Shown piece after piece: positions 43,479-51,778 of a DNA stretch of 64,000 nucleotides. Each line of letters starts with the position of its first letter. Within the stretch, counting starts at the first letter, position 1. A model generated the notes under the pieces. It was given only the letters and a program-made list of their open reading frames with translations. It was not told the DNA's origin and made no database searches. Location: NCBI RefSeq assembly GCF_900090195.1, contig NZ_LT607803.1, positions 1,302,001-1,366,000 of the forward strand. The letters are read 5' to 3'. This stretch comes from Variovorax sp. HW608. Lineage in GTDB: Bacteria > Pseudomonadota > Gammaproteobacteria > Burkholderiales > Burkholderiaceae_C. The position numbers were made by a program, and so were the translations under genes.

Positions 43479-45089
43479 TCAGGCAGGTTCTTGGGGCGCC
43501 GCGGCCGCGAGCAGCCGGGCATTGAGTTCGAGCGCGAATTCGCGCCAGGCCGCCGCGAGGTCGAGCGTGACGGCGCGCAGCATCGCCGCGTCGGGCCGGT
43601 GCTCGTGCGGGAAGTTCGAGAGCGCGCACGACGTGCCGTTGAAGTGCAGCGCGGCCTCCATCAGTTCCTTGTTCCAGCCTGCGAAGGGTGCCAGCAGGCG
43701 CTCGGTGAACGCATGCCGTCCGCCGCGCTCGAGCGCGCCGGCGCCGGCGGCGAGCATCGGCAGCAGGCCATCCAGCCGGGCCAGGGCCTCGCTGTAGGTC
43801 TGGTCCGCGCTGGCCAGGAGCGCGCGCTGGGTGAGCTGCTCGGACTGCTGGCCCGACAGGCGTCGTGTCAGGTGCTGCCGGTAGCGTTCGGGCGCGAGCG
43901 CGCGCAGCGTCCGCACGGTGGCGCCGAAGGCCGCCAGCGCGTCGTCGGCAGACCCCGGTGCCATGGCCGAGGCGGGCGGCGCGTGTCGCGCGGCCGGCCC
44001 GCCGATCGTGTGCGCGATGCGGTCGGCCGTTTCGAGCGCGCCTTCCATGTGGCCGGCGCCATGCGCGGCGGTCTCGCTGCCGCCGAAGAAGAGGCGGCCG
44101 GCCCACTGCGGCTGGCGCAGCAGCGGGTCCGGCTGCGGCGGCGCCGGCGGACCGTCGCGGTCGGCCTCGGCGCAGGTCCAGACCTCTTCGGCCCAGTCCA
44201 TGAAGTGCTGGTGTCCGTGCTGCGCCTGCGGGCCATAGAGCTGGGCGAGCTGGCTGTCGATCAGCATCGGCAGGCCGCGCTGGAAGTTCCGGCGCTGCGC
44301 CGCATCCAGTGCGAGGAAGCCGCCGAGCGCTGCGCCGCCATCGGCGCCCTCGCTGGCGTCATAGACCTGGCCCAGCACGGCCTGCAGGTGCTGCACGAAG
44401 GCATTGCCCGAATGGCCGGCATCACGCCAGAAGGAATGCGTGAAGGTGGTGACGGCCTTGGCCTGGGCCGCCATCCAGGTGGGCGTTGCTTCCAGTGCGT
44501 CCGACACGCCCGCAGGCAGCGCTGGATCGAAGCGGATCCGCGCCTGCACCAGGCGCGGCGGCAGCGCCAGCACCACGCGGCGGGCGCGCAGCAGGCGGCC
44601 CCCGTCCTGCAAGAGCTCGATGAAGGCGCCGCGGTCTCGCACGGCGCGCACCGCCTGCCCCAGCCGAAGGCAGCCCGGCGGCAGCGTGGCCGCGAGCGCG
44701 TCGGCGAGTCGCGCCGCGCCGCCGGCGATGCGCCCTGCACCGGCGTGCACACCGCCGGGCCCGTCGTCGCGCCGTTCGGGCTCCCGGTTGGGGTCGGTGA
44801 GCCACAGCGAATCACCGGGATCGTGCTGGGCGACGCTGGGCAGCCCCAGTTCATCCAGCAGCGCCGCGATGCGCGGTTCGGTGTCGGGCCAGAACCACGC
44901 AGGACCGAGATCCAGCGGCTGGCCGGTCGCTTCGCAGCGCCGCGTCAGCACGCGGCCGCCGATGCGCTCGCGTGCTTCGAAGAGCGCGATGCGCATGCCG
45001 CGCGCGTGCAGCGTGCGCGCCAGTGCCAGGCCGCACAGTCCGGCACCGACGATGGCCACGTCGGCCATCAGGGCCTCGACCAACGCCAT
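43479..45089 (-). CDS. FAD-dependent amine-oxidase-like oxidoreductase of the nif region
   Basis: 536 residues. N-terminal Rossmann motif VAIVGAGLCGLALARTL (about residues 11-27), then RIGGRVLTRR as in monoamine oxidase/protoporphyrinogen oxidase-like flavoproteins; the C-terminal FAD site reads RLFFGGSETAAHGAGHMEGALE. After about residue 390 there is an extra helical domain (about 145 residues) with no relation I can see. Start at 45089 (GGAG seven bases upstream) or 45068. Substrate unknown; adjacent 2Fe-2S ferredoxin may be its electron partner. Confidence 0.78.
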   Translation of the reverse strand: MALVEALMADVAIVGAGLCGLALARTLHARGMRIALFEARERIGGRVLTRRCEATGQPLDLGPAWFWPDTEPRIAALLDELGLPSVAQHDPGDSLWLTDPNREPERRDDGPGGVHAGAGRIAGGAARLADALAATLPPGCLRLGQAVRAVRDRGAFIELLQDGGRLLRARRVVLALPPRLVQARIRFDPALPAGVSDALEATPTWMAAQAKAVTTFTHSFWRDAGHSGNAFVQHLQAVLGQVYDASEGADGGAALGGFLALDAAQRRNFQRGLPMLIDSQLAQLYGPQAQHGHQHFMDWAEEVWTCAEADRDGPPAPPQPDPLLRQPQWAGRLFFGGSETAAHGAGHMEGALETADRIAHTIGGPAARHAPPASAMAPGSADDALAAFGATVRTLRALAPERYRQHLTRRLSGQQSEQLTQRALLASADQTYSEALARLDGLLPMLAAGAGALERGGRHAFTERLLAPFAGWNKELMEAALHFNGTSCALSNFPHEHRPDAAMLRAVTLDLAAAWREFALELNARLLAAAAPQEPA

Positions 45090-45102
45090 GGCCCGTCTCC
45101 GC

Positions 45103-45423
45103 TCAGACGAAGGTCAGGAGCTCGACCGTCACCGGCTGGTCGCCCAGCACGGCGCGGCATGCCAGGCGCGACTTGGAGCCGACGCCGACGATGGCATCGA
45201 GCCGCTCGTTCTCCTCGCGCTGCACTTTCGACAGGCTCTTGCGGCCTTCGAGCACGAACAGGTGGCAGGCGTCGGTGCACTTCGGGCCGCCGTCGCACTC
45301 GTGGTGCAGCACGCCGGCGCGGCGCAGCGCCGCGAGCAGCGTGGTGCCGGTCTCGGCGTCGTAGGTCTTGCCCTCGGGCAGCACGGTCAGGGCAACGGTC
45401 GTGGTGGTGGTGGCTTCGCTCAT
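45103..45423 (-). CDS. 2Fe-2S ferredoxin with unusual cysteine spacing
   Basis: 106 residues. Cluster region HECDGGPKCTDACHLFV (about 42-58) plus a distal RLAC. The spacing is C-x5-C-x3-C rather than C-x5-C-x2-C of adrenodoxin/Isc ferredoxins or C-x4-C-x2-C of plant type; I checked the codons. It may still hold a 2Fe-2S cluster using another pair. Expressed between the SIR2-like and FAD genes. Confidence 0.8.
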   Translation of the reverse strand: MSEATTTTTVALTVLPEGKTYDAETGTTLLAALRRAGVLHHECDGGPKCTDACHLFVLEGRKSLSKVQREENERLDAIVGVGSKSRLACRAVLGDQPVTVELLTFV

Positions 45424-45475
45424 GGTCGCGTCTCGTTGAAGGTCGGGGTGGTTGGGAAGGCAAAGGGAGGTGGGC

Positions 45476-46321
45476 TCAGGCCGCCAGCGCGGACGGCTGC
45501 AGTTCGAGCAGTGCGTCCGCGAAGGCCGGCAGGGTCATGTCGATGCGGCGGATGCCCTGCTCGTCGAGGAAGCGCGCCTCCATGCGGGTGGGCTCATCGG
45601 GCAGCACGGCCCAGTGGCGATCGGAGGAACGCTTCATGATCTGGCGCGCGAAGCTGCGCGTGAGCTGGTCGTCGAAGCGGCAGCCCAGGAACAGGAAGCT
45701 GCGTCCGCCGCGGTGCGCCTGCACGGCCTGCGGGATCGGCGTCTGGATGTCGATCTCGGTCAGCACCTCGACATAGTCGCTGTCGGAGACGAGGTAGTTG
45801 CCCGCGGGCCAGCGGCTGCCGATGGGCTTGTAGAGGATGCGCCCCGCATCCGCCGGCAGCTCGGCCAGCGCTTCGCCGTCGTCGGCATAGACGCCGGTCC
45901 ATTGGCCGAAGTGCTCGGACTGCGACAGGCCCTGGATCTGCACCCAGTCGCCCTGCGGGCGCGCCTGCGCCAGCGCTTTCCGGAAGGTGTCGTCGTACCA
46001 GGTGTCGACCCACAGGCCGGCGCCGCCGGCGGCCAGCGCGAGATGCAGCGCCGACGGCGCGGGCGACTCGGCGAAGGCCTCGTTCATGAGGTTCACGACC
46101 GACTTGCGGTGCTTGAAGTTCTCGATGAACTGCGCCGCCTGCGTGAGGCGCTTGCGGATCTTGTGCGGCACGCTGACCTTGGCGGTCATGAGTGAGGCCA
46201 GCGTCAGCGCGTCGGCGGGCGGCCTGGCGCCCTCGCACAGCGCGAGCATGCCGGGCCCGAGGTAGGGAACGATGCCGCCGGCTTCGAGCTGGCGGGCGAT
46301 GTCGCGGAGGTCGGCTGTCAT
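45476..46321 (-). CDS. SIR2-like protein of nif clusters
   Basis: 281 residues. VPYLGPGMLALCEG near the N-terminus and FLFLGCRFDDQLTRSFARQI near the C-terminus are the SIR2-like (NAD-binding-fold) features. Proteins of this type recur in nif islands of gamma- and betaproteobacteria next to a DegT aminotransferase; no role is established. No classical sirtuin zinc site is visible. Twenty-bp-scale spacing to its neighbours suggests one operon. Confidence 0.75.
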   Translation of the reverse strand: MTADLRDIARQLEAGGIVPYLGPGMLALCEGARPPADALTLASLMTAKVSVPHKIRKRLTQAAQFIENFKHRKSVVNLMNEAFAESPAPSALHLALAAGGAGLWVDTWYDDTFRKALAQARPQGDWVQIQGLSQSEHFGQWTGVYADDGEALAELPADAGRILYKPIGSRWPAGNYLVSDSDYVEVLTEIDIQTPIPQAVQAHRGGRSFLFLGCRFDDQLTRSFARQIMKRSSDRHWAVLPDEPTRMEARFLDEQGIRRIDMTLPAFADALLELQPSALAA

Positions 46322-46338
46322 TCGGTGTCCTTCGGGCT

Positions 46339-47502
46339 TCAGAGGTAGATGGCGGCGCCGGCGCCGACGTTGGTCGCCGTGTCCTTGAGCGTCTTGACGA
46401 TGTACTTGACCTGGTCGGCGTCGAGCTGCGCATGCAGCGGCAGCGCGAGCGCGCGGTCGCCGATGCGATCGGTGTCGGGCAGCACCCCGCGCTTGCGGCC
46501 GATGGCGTCGCTCGTGTTCATGTAGAAGAACTGCTGGTGCAGCGGGTGGCTGTAGGCCGCGGTCTCGACGCCGCAGGCATGCATGTCCTCGATCATCTGG
46601 GTGCGCGCGCTGGCGGTGAAGCGCTTGCCCAGGTGCACGACGTAGAGCATCCAGTGCACCTCGTCCACGTCCTCGGCCAGGTAGGGCGGCTTGATGCCCT
46701 CGAAGCTCTGCATCTGCTCGTGGTACCAGGCTTCCACCTGCTTGCGCCGGGCCAGGCGCTCGTCCAGGCCCGCCAGCTGCGCGAGACCCAGCGCCGCCGT
46801 GAGTTCGCTCATGCCGGCCTGCAGGGGCACGCGCGAGCCCACCGACACCGAGCCGCGGTCGGCGATGCGGCGCTGGCGCAGATAGCGCAGCTCATGCACC
46901 AGCGCGTCGTCGTCGGTCACCAGCATGCCGCCTTCGCCGGTGCACAGGGCCGCGGGCTGGGAGAAATCGAACACCGACACGTCGCCGAAACTGCCGACGC
47001 TGCGGCCCTGGTAGCGCGAGCCCAGGGCCTCGGTGCTGTCCTCGATGAGCCGGATGCCGTGCGCGTCCGCCAGCGCGCGCAGCGGGCCCCAGGCGGCCGG
47101 ATGGCCGTTGGTGTTGCCGGCCAGCAGCGCGCGCGTCTTCGGCCCGATCCTCGGTGCGGCCTTCTCGGCCGACAGGCAGCCGCTCCAGTAGTCGATGTCG
47201 GCGAAGACCGGCGTGGCGCCGGCCAGGGTGACGGCCTGCGCGATCTGGTGCCAGGTGTGCGCGGCGCAGACCACCTCGTCGCCCGGACCGATGCCCCACG
47301 CGCGCAAGGCGATCCACAGGCCCAGCGTTCCGCTGGCCACGCCCACCGCGTGCCGGCGGCCGGCCCAGCCGGCGAAGGCTCGCTCGAAGGATTCGAGCAT
47401 CGGGCCGTCGCCCCATCGCGCGGCCTGCAGCACGGCGTTGACGAGTTCGATCTCGCGCTCGCCGCATTCGGGTTCGCACAGCGCGATGGCTTCGATGTCC
47501 AT
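46339..47502 (-). CDS. DegT/DnrJ/EryC1/StrS-family aminotransferase of the nif region
   Basis: 387 residues, PLP-dependent fold type I: HAVGVASGTLGLWIALRA, PGDEVVCAAHTWHQIAQAV, LIEDSTEALGSRYQGRSVGS and SVFDFSQPAALCTGEGGM. In sugar aminotransferases the last block carries the PLP lysine (SFHxxKxxT/GEGG); here the expected position reads DFSQPAALCTGEGG, with Ala/Pro instead of Lys, so classical transamination is doubtful. Shared by other nif islands next to the SIR2-like gene. Confidence 0.75.
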   Translation of the reverse strand: MDIEAIALCEPECGEREIELVNAVLQAARWGDGPMLESFERAFAGWAGRRHAVGVASGTLGLWIALRAWGIGPGDEVVCAAHTWHQIAQAVTLAGATPVFADIDYWSGCLSAEKAAPRIGPKTRALLAGNTNGHPAAWGPLRALADAHGIRLIEDSTEALGSRYQGRSVGSFGDVSVFDFSQPAALCTGEGGMLVTDDDALVHELRYLRQRRIADRGSVSVGSRVPLQAGMSELTAALGLAQLAGLDERLARRKQVEAWYHEQMQSFEGIKPPYLAEDVDEVHWMLYVVHLGKRFTASARTQMIEDMHACGVETAAYSHPLHQQFFYMNTSDAIGRKRGVLPDTDRIGDRALALPLHAQLDADQVKYIVKTLKDTATNVGAGAAIYL

Positions 47503-47513
47503 GGTCGCCTCGC

Positions 47514-47774
47514 CTATTGCTGCGTGAGGATGAGCGCGGTCGCTTCCCCGGGCTCCGAGGTCACGTGCCAGCAGTGGCCGTTGCTCGTGGCCAGGTAGAC
47601 GCGGCGCGCGCCCAGCGTCAGCGCCGGTTCTTCATCGCGCATGTCCAGCGCGTCGACCACCACGGTGCGCACCTCGGGATGGCGGGCGCGCCAGAGGGTC
47701 ACCGCATCGCGCAGCGTGGCTGCGCTGCCGACCACGTCGCTGAGCGTGCCCAGGTGTTCGCTCGTGAGTGCCAT
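47514..47774 (-). CDS. Uncharacterised small nif protein, 86 residues
   Basis: ALTSEHLGTLSDVVGSAATL, then RDAVTLWRARHPEVRTVVVD and VYLATSNGHCWHVTSEPGEA. Beta-alpha composition, one Cys. Lies between nifT and the aminotransferase gene with tight spacing. No family assigned. Confidence 0.65.
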   Translation of the reverse strand: MALTSEHLGTLSDVVGSAATLRDAVTLWRARHPEVRTVVVDALDMRDEEPALTLGARRVYLATSNGHCWHVTSEPGEATALILTQQ

Positions 47775-47789
47775 GGCGTCGTTGCGTGT

Positions 47790-48008
47790 TCAGTCCGCGT
47801 CGCCGGCAATCCGGCGCGCCTCGACCGTGATCGGCAGGGCCGTGCCCTCGGGCATGGCGGGCAGATCGAGCTGCCAGCCGTTGGCCAGCGTCACCAGGCC
47901 GCCCCACATGCCGGGCTGGACCATGGAGACGATGGGTTCCTCCAGGTCCTTCTTGGGTACGTAGGCGCTCAGCGCGCCCTTGCTGTCTTTGCGGATCATC
48001 ACTTTCAT
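47790..48008 (-). CDS. nifT: NifT/FixU
   Basis: 72 residues: MKVMIRKDSKGALSAYVPKK, LEEPIVSMVQP, WGGLVTLANGWQLDLP match the NifT family along its length. Conserved but dispensable in tested species; possibly linked to MoFe protein maturation. Normally placed after nifK; here it is moved into the nifB operon. Overlaps the nifS-like stop (ATGA). Confidence 0.93.
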   Translation of the reverse strand: MKVMIRKDSKGALSAYVPKKDLEEPIVSMVQPGMWGGLVTLANGWQLDLPAMPEGTALPITVEARRIAGDAD

Positions 48009-49153
48009 GTCGGCTCCAGGGGACTTGTGAGAAAGAGCGGTGCCAAGAGCGGCGGCAAGGCTGCCAGCAGGTGTTCGATGTCGGCCGCCTGCGTGCCGCG
48101 GCCGAGCGACAGGCGCACCGCCGCCAGCGCCTCCTCGGGCGGCACGCCCATGGCGGAGAGCACATGCGAAGGCTCGCTGCCGCCGGAGGAGCACGCCGCG
48201 CCGGAAGATGCGGCCACGTCCAGGCGCTCGAGCCTCTGCAGCACGACCTCGGCCGGCAATTGGCCGAAGCGCAGGTAGCTGGTGCCCGGCAGGCGCGGCA
48301 CGCGCTGCCCCCAGACATGCAGCCCGGGCAACGCCCGGGCCAGGCCCGCTTCGAGCGCATCGCGCAGGCCGGACAGGCGCACCGATTCGGCGGCGATGTC
48401 GCCCAGCTCTTCGAGCGCCGCCGCCAGGCCCGCGATGCCGGCCAGGTTCTCGGTGCCGCCGCGCCGGCCGCGCTCCTGGCTGCCCAGCACCTGCGGTGCC
48501 AGCGCAACGCCCTGGCGCAGCAGCAGGGCACCGACACCCTTGGGACCGTGCAGCTTGTGCGCCGACAGGGACACGGCGTCGGCGCCCGAATCGGCGAAGC
48601 AGAAGGGCTGCTTGCCGATGAACTGGGTCGCGTCCACATGCAGGCGCGCGCCGGCGGCATGCGCGAGCGCCGCGACCCCGGCCACCGGCATGAGCACGCC
48701 CGTCTCGTTGTTGGCGGCCATGAGCGAGACCAGGGCCACGTCGGGACCGATCCGCTGTGCGGCGGCGTCGATGTCGAGCGTGCCGTCGGCGCACACCGGC
48801 AGGAATTCCACCGGCGTGCCGGCCGAGGCCAGCGCACGGGCGAGCTTCAGGTGGCCCGCGTGCTCGACGCTGCTGAACAGCACCCGCGCACGCCCGGCCG
48901 GCGCCGCACCCAGCAGGCCGCGCACCGCGAGGTGATTGGCCTCGGTGGCACCGCTGGTGAAGACGACCTCGGCGGTCTTGCAACCGAGCGCCTTGGCCAC
49001 GCTGGCACGCGCCGCTGCCAGCACGCGCCGGGCGTCCTGTCCCGGTCCGTGCTGCGACGAGGCGTTGGCCCACACGCTGGTGAGGACCGGCAGCATGGCC
49101 GCGACCACCGCGGCCGAGGGCGGCGTGGTGGCGTTGTGGTCGAGGTAGATCAT
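48005..49153 (-). CDS. nifS: NifS-type cysteine desulfurase, divergent copy
   Basis: 382 residues. PLP lysine in SLSAHKLHGPKGVG (about residue 200) and persulfide Cys in SSGAACSSGGSEPSHVL (about 319). YLDHNATTPPSAAVVAAMLP start is NifS-like. It is clearly separate from the IscS-type enzyme at 55.6 kb, so the cluster has two desulfurases. Located in the nifB operon next to nifT and nifZ, suggesting dedication to NifB-co or P-cluster sulfur. Confidence 0.9.
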   Translation of the reverse strand: MIYLDHNATTPPSAAVVAAMLPVLTSVWANASSQHGPGQDARRVLAAARASVAKALGCKTAEVVFTSGATEANHLAVRGLLGAAPAGRARVLFSSVEHAGHLKLARALASAGTPVEFLPVCADGTLDIDAAAQRIGPDVALVSLMAANNETGVLMPVAGVAALAHAAGARLHVDATQFIGKQPFCFADSGADAVSLSAHKLHGPKGVGALLLRQGVALAPQVLGSQERGRRGGTENLAGIAGLAAALEELGDIAAESVRLSGLRDALEAGLARALPGLHVWGQRVPRLPGTSYLRFGQLPAEVVLQRLERLDVAASSGAACSSGGSEPSHVLSAMGVPPEEALAAVRLSLGRGTQAADIEHLLAALPPLLAPLFLTSPLEPT

Positions 49154-49165
49154 GAGAGGTTCAGC

Positions 49166-49561
49166 TCAGGGCCAGAACACGCGATCGGCATCGACGCACA
49201 GCAGGTCGAGCAGCTCGTCGAGCGGCGCGCCCTCGTGCCGCAGCACCCAGGCGGCGCGCGCGTGATCGCGCGCATGCAGACGCCAGCCATGCGGCCGCGT
49301 CGCGCCGGTCCCGCTGCCGGGCGACGAGCAAGGCTGCAGCAGCGCGATGTCGATCACGCCGCCGGCCGGGTCCACGTTGCGCGAGCAGCACGGGCTTTCG
49401 ATGCGGAAGGCCTCGCCTTCGCGCAGCACCCTCGGCTGCACGTAGCGATAGCGCACGCGCTGGCGCAGCGCGCGCTCCAGCCGCACGCGCGTGACATCGA
49501 GCAGCTGCCCGGCTGCCGGCGGCAAGGCCGATGCGCGCAGCGGATCGGTGGCCGGGGTCAC
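49166..49561 (-). CDS. Uncharacterised conserved nif-region protein, 131 residues
   Basis: GTG start at 49561, GTGA-coupled to the nifZ-like stop. RVRYRYVQPRVLREGEAFRI, then SPCCSRNVDPAGGVIDIALL and WRLHARDHARAAWVLRHEGA. The CC pair followed by S-R-N could bind metal. Seems a known kind of small conserved domain protein but I cannot name the family with confidence. Confidence 0.65.
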   Translation of the reverse strand: MTPATDPLRASALPPAAGQLLDVTRVRLERALRQRVRYRYVQPRVLREGEAFRIESPCCSRNVDPAGGVIDIALLQPCSSPGSGTGATRPHGWRLHARDHARAAWVLRHEGAPLDELLDLLCVDADRVFWP

Positions 49562-49845
49562 GGCGCTTCCTCCAGCGTCTCCGGCAACAGGCCGGCCGGC
49601 GCGGGCGCGATCTCTTCCTCGAAGCATCCGACGACCGCACTGCCGAAATCCACCAGGTACACCGGTTCGTTCTGCTCGGTCGCGTGGCCCACGTTGACGA
49701 TCTCGCCGAGCGCGCCGCGGGCCGCAAGCACCGCGTCGATCGCGCGATCCGGATAGCTGCCGTCGTTGATCAGGTCGTCCAGCGCGATCACGCGCAGCCC
49801 CCACCCATAGGCGGCGCTGCGCGGCTCCGCGAAGTGCTTGTTCAT
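49558..49845 (-). CDS. nifZ: NifZ-domain protein, second copy
   Basis: 95 residues with the NifZ core: RVIALDDLINDGSYPDRAID, GALGEIVNVGHATEQ, PVYLVDFGSAVVGCFEEEIA. Shorter than usual NifZ. Tandem with another NifZ-domain gene; the pair overlaps by 4 bp. NifZ assists formation of the second P-cluster in the MoFe protein; why two are kept is unknown. Confidence 0.82.
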   Translation of the reverse strand: MNKHFAEPRSAAYGWGLRVIALDDLINDGSYPDRAIDAVLAARGALGEIVNVGHATEQNEPVYLVDFGSAVVGCFEEEIAPAPAGLLPETLEEAP

Positions 49846-50210
49846 GCGCCCTCTCCGTGGGCCTGGGCCTGGCCCTTGCCGAGCTGGCTCAGCGCGGCGG
49901 CCTTCTCGCCCAGGCGTTCCAGCACGTCCTCGGGCAGGTTGTCCAGGGTGCAGAGTTCCTTCGCGCGCATGCCCACGCGGTGGCCCGTCGCGACGAAGTC
50001 GACGGCGTAGATGTAGAACTGCTGCAGGAAGGTGTTGATGTTCGTGACGTAGCCGATCTCGCCCTTGTTCACCAGCACCTCGCCGATGTCCTTGCCGTTG
50101 TAGGTTCCGTCGTTGCGGATCACCGAACGGGCGATGACCCGCTCGCCATAGTGGAAGCGCGGCGGAAAGGCGACCTCGATCACGTCGTCGTCGCGGTTGA
50201 TGTCAGCCAT
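49842..50210 (-). CDS. nifZ: NifZ, P-cluster maturation protein
   Basis: 122 residues: FHYGERVIARSVIRNDGTYN, GEVLVNKGEIGYVTNINTFL, IYAVDFVATGHRVGMRAKEL are the NifZ domain. Typical length apart from a Q/A-rich tail. Overlaps the LRV gene by 8 bp. Confidence 0.9.
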   Translation of the reverse strand: MADINRDDDVIEVAFPPRFHYGERVIARSVIRNDGTYNGKDIGEVLVNKGEIGYVTNINTFLQQFYIYAVDFVATGHRVGMRAKELCTLDNLPEDVLERLGEKAAALSQLGKGQAQAHGEGA

Positions 50211-51066
50211 GGGCGGCTCCTTCGGGGGACTGCTCAGCGCCGCATGCGACCGACAGCGCCGGCAGCCGCCGTTCGTCCGCGGCGCGGCGCACTTCGGGGT
50301 CTTCGTCGTGGCGCAGTTGCGCCAGCACGGCGGTGTCGCCGCGCCGGGCCACTTCCCAGCGCACGCGCCAGTCGCTGTCATGGACCATGCGCGCGAGCAG
50401 CGGCGCGGGCAGCCGTTCGGCCACGATGCGGCGCACTTCGGGCTCGGCATCCTCGACCATGCCCAGCAGCGCCGGCATCTCCAGGCGCTGCGCGACGCGC
50501 ATGCGCACCGCGCGGTCGCTGTCGCCCGCCATGGTCGGCAGCACTGCCAGCGGCAGGCGGCGCGCGACCAGCTCGCGCACGCCGTAGTCGGGATCGCCGC
50601 GCATCGCCGCGAGCGCCGCAGCTTCCACGCGCTGCGCCACGCGGATGCGGACCTCGCGGTGAGGATCGCCGGCCAGCCGTGCGAGCTGGGCCAGCGGCAG
50701 GCGCAGCGCGACCTGCAGGCGCACCGTCTCGTCGGGATCGCGAACCAGCGCCGCGAGGCGGAACACGCTGGCGTGGCGCGCGGCGATGGCGCGGACCTCG
50801 AAATAGGGATGGCCCAGCTGCGCATCGCCGAGCTCGGGATGCCAGCGGAAGAAGCGGTCGATGCGGCGCGCATAGGCATCCTGCAGGCACGCATGGCCCG
50901 GCTCGCAGCCCGCCTCGCCCGGCTGGTCGCGCAGCGAGCTGTATTCGCAGGCGCCGCAATCCACCGCCCCGCCCTGCCAGTGCAGCGGCGGGATGTCGCC
51001 GGCCGGCGCCCGGACGGCGTGGCTGGCGGTGGCGGAGGTGGCCATGGCTGTCATGTGCACGCCCAT
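50203..51066 (-). CDS. Leucine-rich-variant (LRV) repeat protein with N-terminal FeS motif
   Basis: 287 residues. Cysteines in VDCGACEYSSLRDQPGEAGC and HAC (about residues 36-62) resemble the 4Fe-4S module of Azotobacter LRV protein. Then about eight 24-residue LRV repeats (units such as LARLAGDPHREVRIRVAQRV, VLPTMAGDSDRAVRMRVAQR). An ATG at 51066, 51054 or 51045 may be used. Conserved in nif clusters, function unknown, possibly a docking protein. Confidence 0.85.
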   Translation of the reverse strand: MGVHMTAMATSATASHAVRAPAGDIPPLHWQGGAVDCGACEYSSLRDQPGEAGCEPGHACLQDAYARRIDRFFRWHPELGDAQLGHPYFEVRAIAARHASVFRLAALVRDPDETVRLQVALRLPLAQLARLAGDPHREVRIRVAQRVEAAALAAMRGDPDYGVRELVARRLPLAVLPTMAGDSDRAVRMRVAQRLEMPALLGMVEDAEPEVRRIVAERLPAPLLARMVHDSDWRVRWEVARRGDTAVLAQLRHDEDPEVRRAADERRLPALSVACGAEQSPEGAAHG

Positions 51067-51089
51067 CAGCGGACCGCAGCGCTCCGGCC

Positions 51090-51500
51090 TCAGGAGGCCA
51101 GCAGGGCCGCAGGCCGGCCGCGCCCGATGGCGCCGATCTCGATCTTCGCCACCCCGGGTGGCGCCTTCGCCGATTCGCCGCTGCTGCTGCAGGCACAGGC
51201 CGCCTGGTTGGGGTTGATGAACTGCAGGCCCGACTGGGTCGGCGTGTCCACGAAGTCCATGGTCACGCCGTCGAGCAAGAGGCGGCTTTCGGCGGGCAGG
51301 AAGATGCGCAGCCCGTTGATGTCCAGCGTCTCCTCGCCCGGCTGCGGCCCGGCCTCGGCACTGAACGCCGAGTTGTAGCCCGAGCAGCCGCCCGCGCTCA
51401 CGACCAGGCGCAGGCCGGCGCCGGCGGGAAGTCCGGAAAAGCACAGGATGCGGCGGATGAACTTGTCGGCGGCCGGCGTGATGGTGAGGGCGGGAAGCAT
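51090..51500 (-). CDS. HesB/IscA-like Fe-S assembly protein of the nif cluster
   Basis: 136 residues. SAGGCSGYNSAFSAEAG is the A-type Cys region (about 43); the C-terminal CACSSSGES carries the further Cys pair, changed from CGCG to CACS. A short C-terminal extension is proline/glycine-rich. In other diazotrophs the NifIscA/HesB protein helps deliver iron for clusters. Followed by the LRV gene. Confidence 0.85.
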   Translation of the reverse strand: MLPALTITPAADKFIRRILCFSGLPAGAGLRLVVSAGGCSGYNSAFSAEAGPQPGEETLDINGLRIFLPAESRLLLDGVTMDFVDTPTQSGLQFINPNQAACACSSSGESAKAPPGVAKIEIGAIGRGRPAALLAS

Positions 51501-51532
51501 GATGGGCGGTCTCCTGGGGTGGGTGGTGAAGT

Positions 51533-51727
51533 TCAGGCCTTGACGATGCAGCCGTCGACCGGGCACACGGCCACGCATTGCGGCTCGTCGAAGTGGCCTT
51601 CGCATTCGGTGCACTTGGCGGGATCGATGATGAAGACGCCGCCCTTCTCGCGGATGGCAACGTTCGGGCACTCGGGCTCGCAGGCGGAGCAGCCGGTGCA
51701 GGTGGAGGCGATGATCTTGAGGGACAT
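51533..51727 (-). CDS. fdxN: 2[4Fe-4S] ferredoxin, FdxN type
   Basis: 64 residues with motifs [12 protein letters not shown] (about residues 10-21) and, after an 8-residue insert, [20 protein letters not shown]. The insert within the second motif is typical of FdxN ferredoxins next to nifB. It donates electrons to NifB or nitrogenase. Fifty-one bases after nifB. Confidence 0.92.
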   Translation of the reverse strand: MSLKIIASTCTGCSACEPECPNVAIREKGGVFIIDPAKCTECEGHFDEPQCVAVCPVDGCIVKA

Positions 51728-51778
51728 GGTGGCTCTCCTTGTCGGATGGCGTGGGGGTTTGCGGGGGCGATGGAAGAC

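Noticed and set aside
50203..51066. Tandem DNA repeats in the LRV gene as a repeat array or CRISPR
   Set aside because: The periodicity is protein-level (24-residue LRV units) with diverged DNA; no identical repeats or spacers. No CRISPR-like array was seen anywhere.
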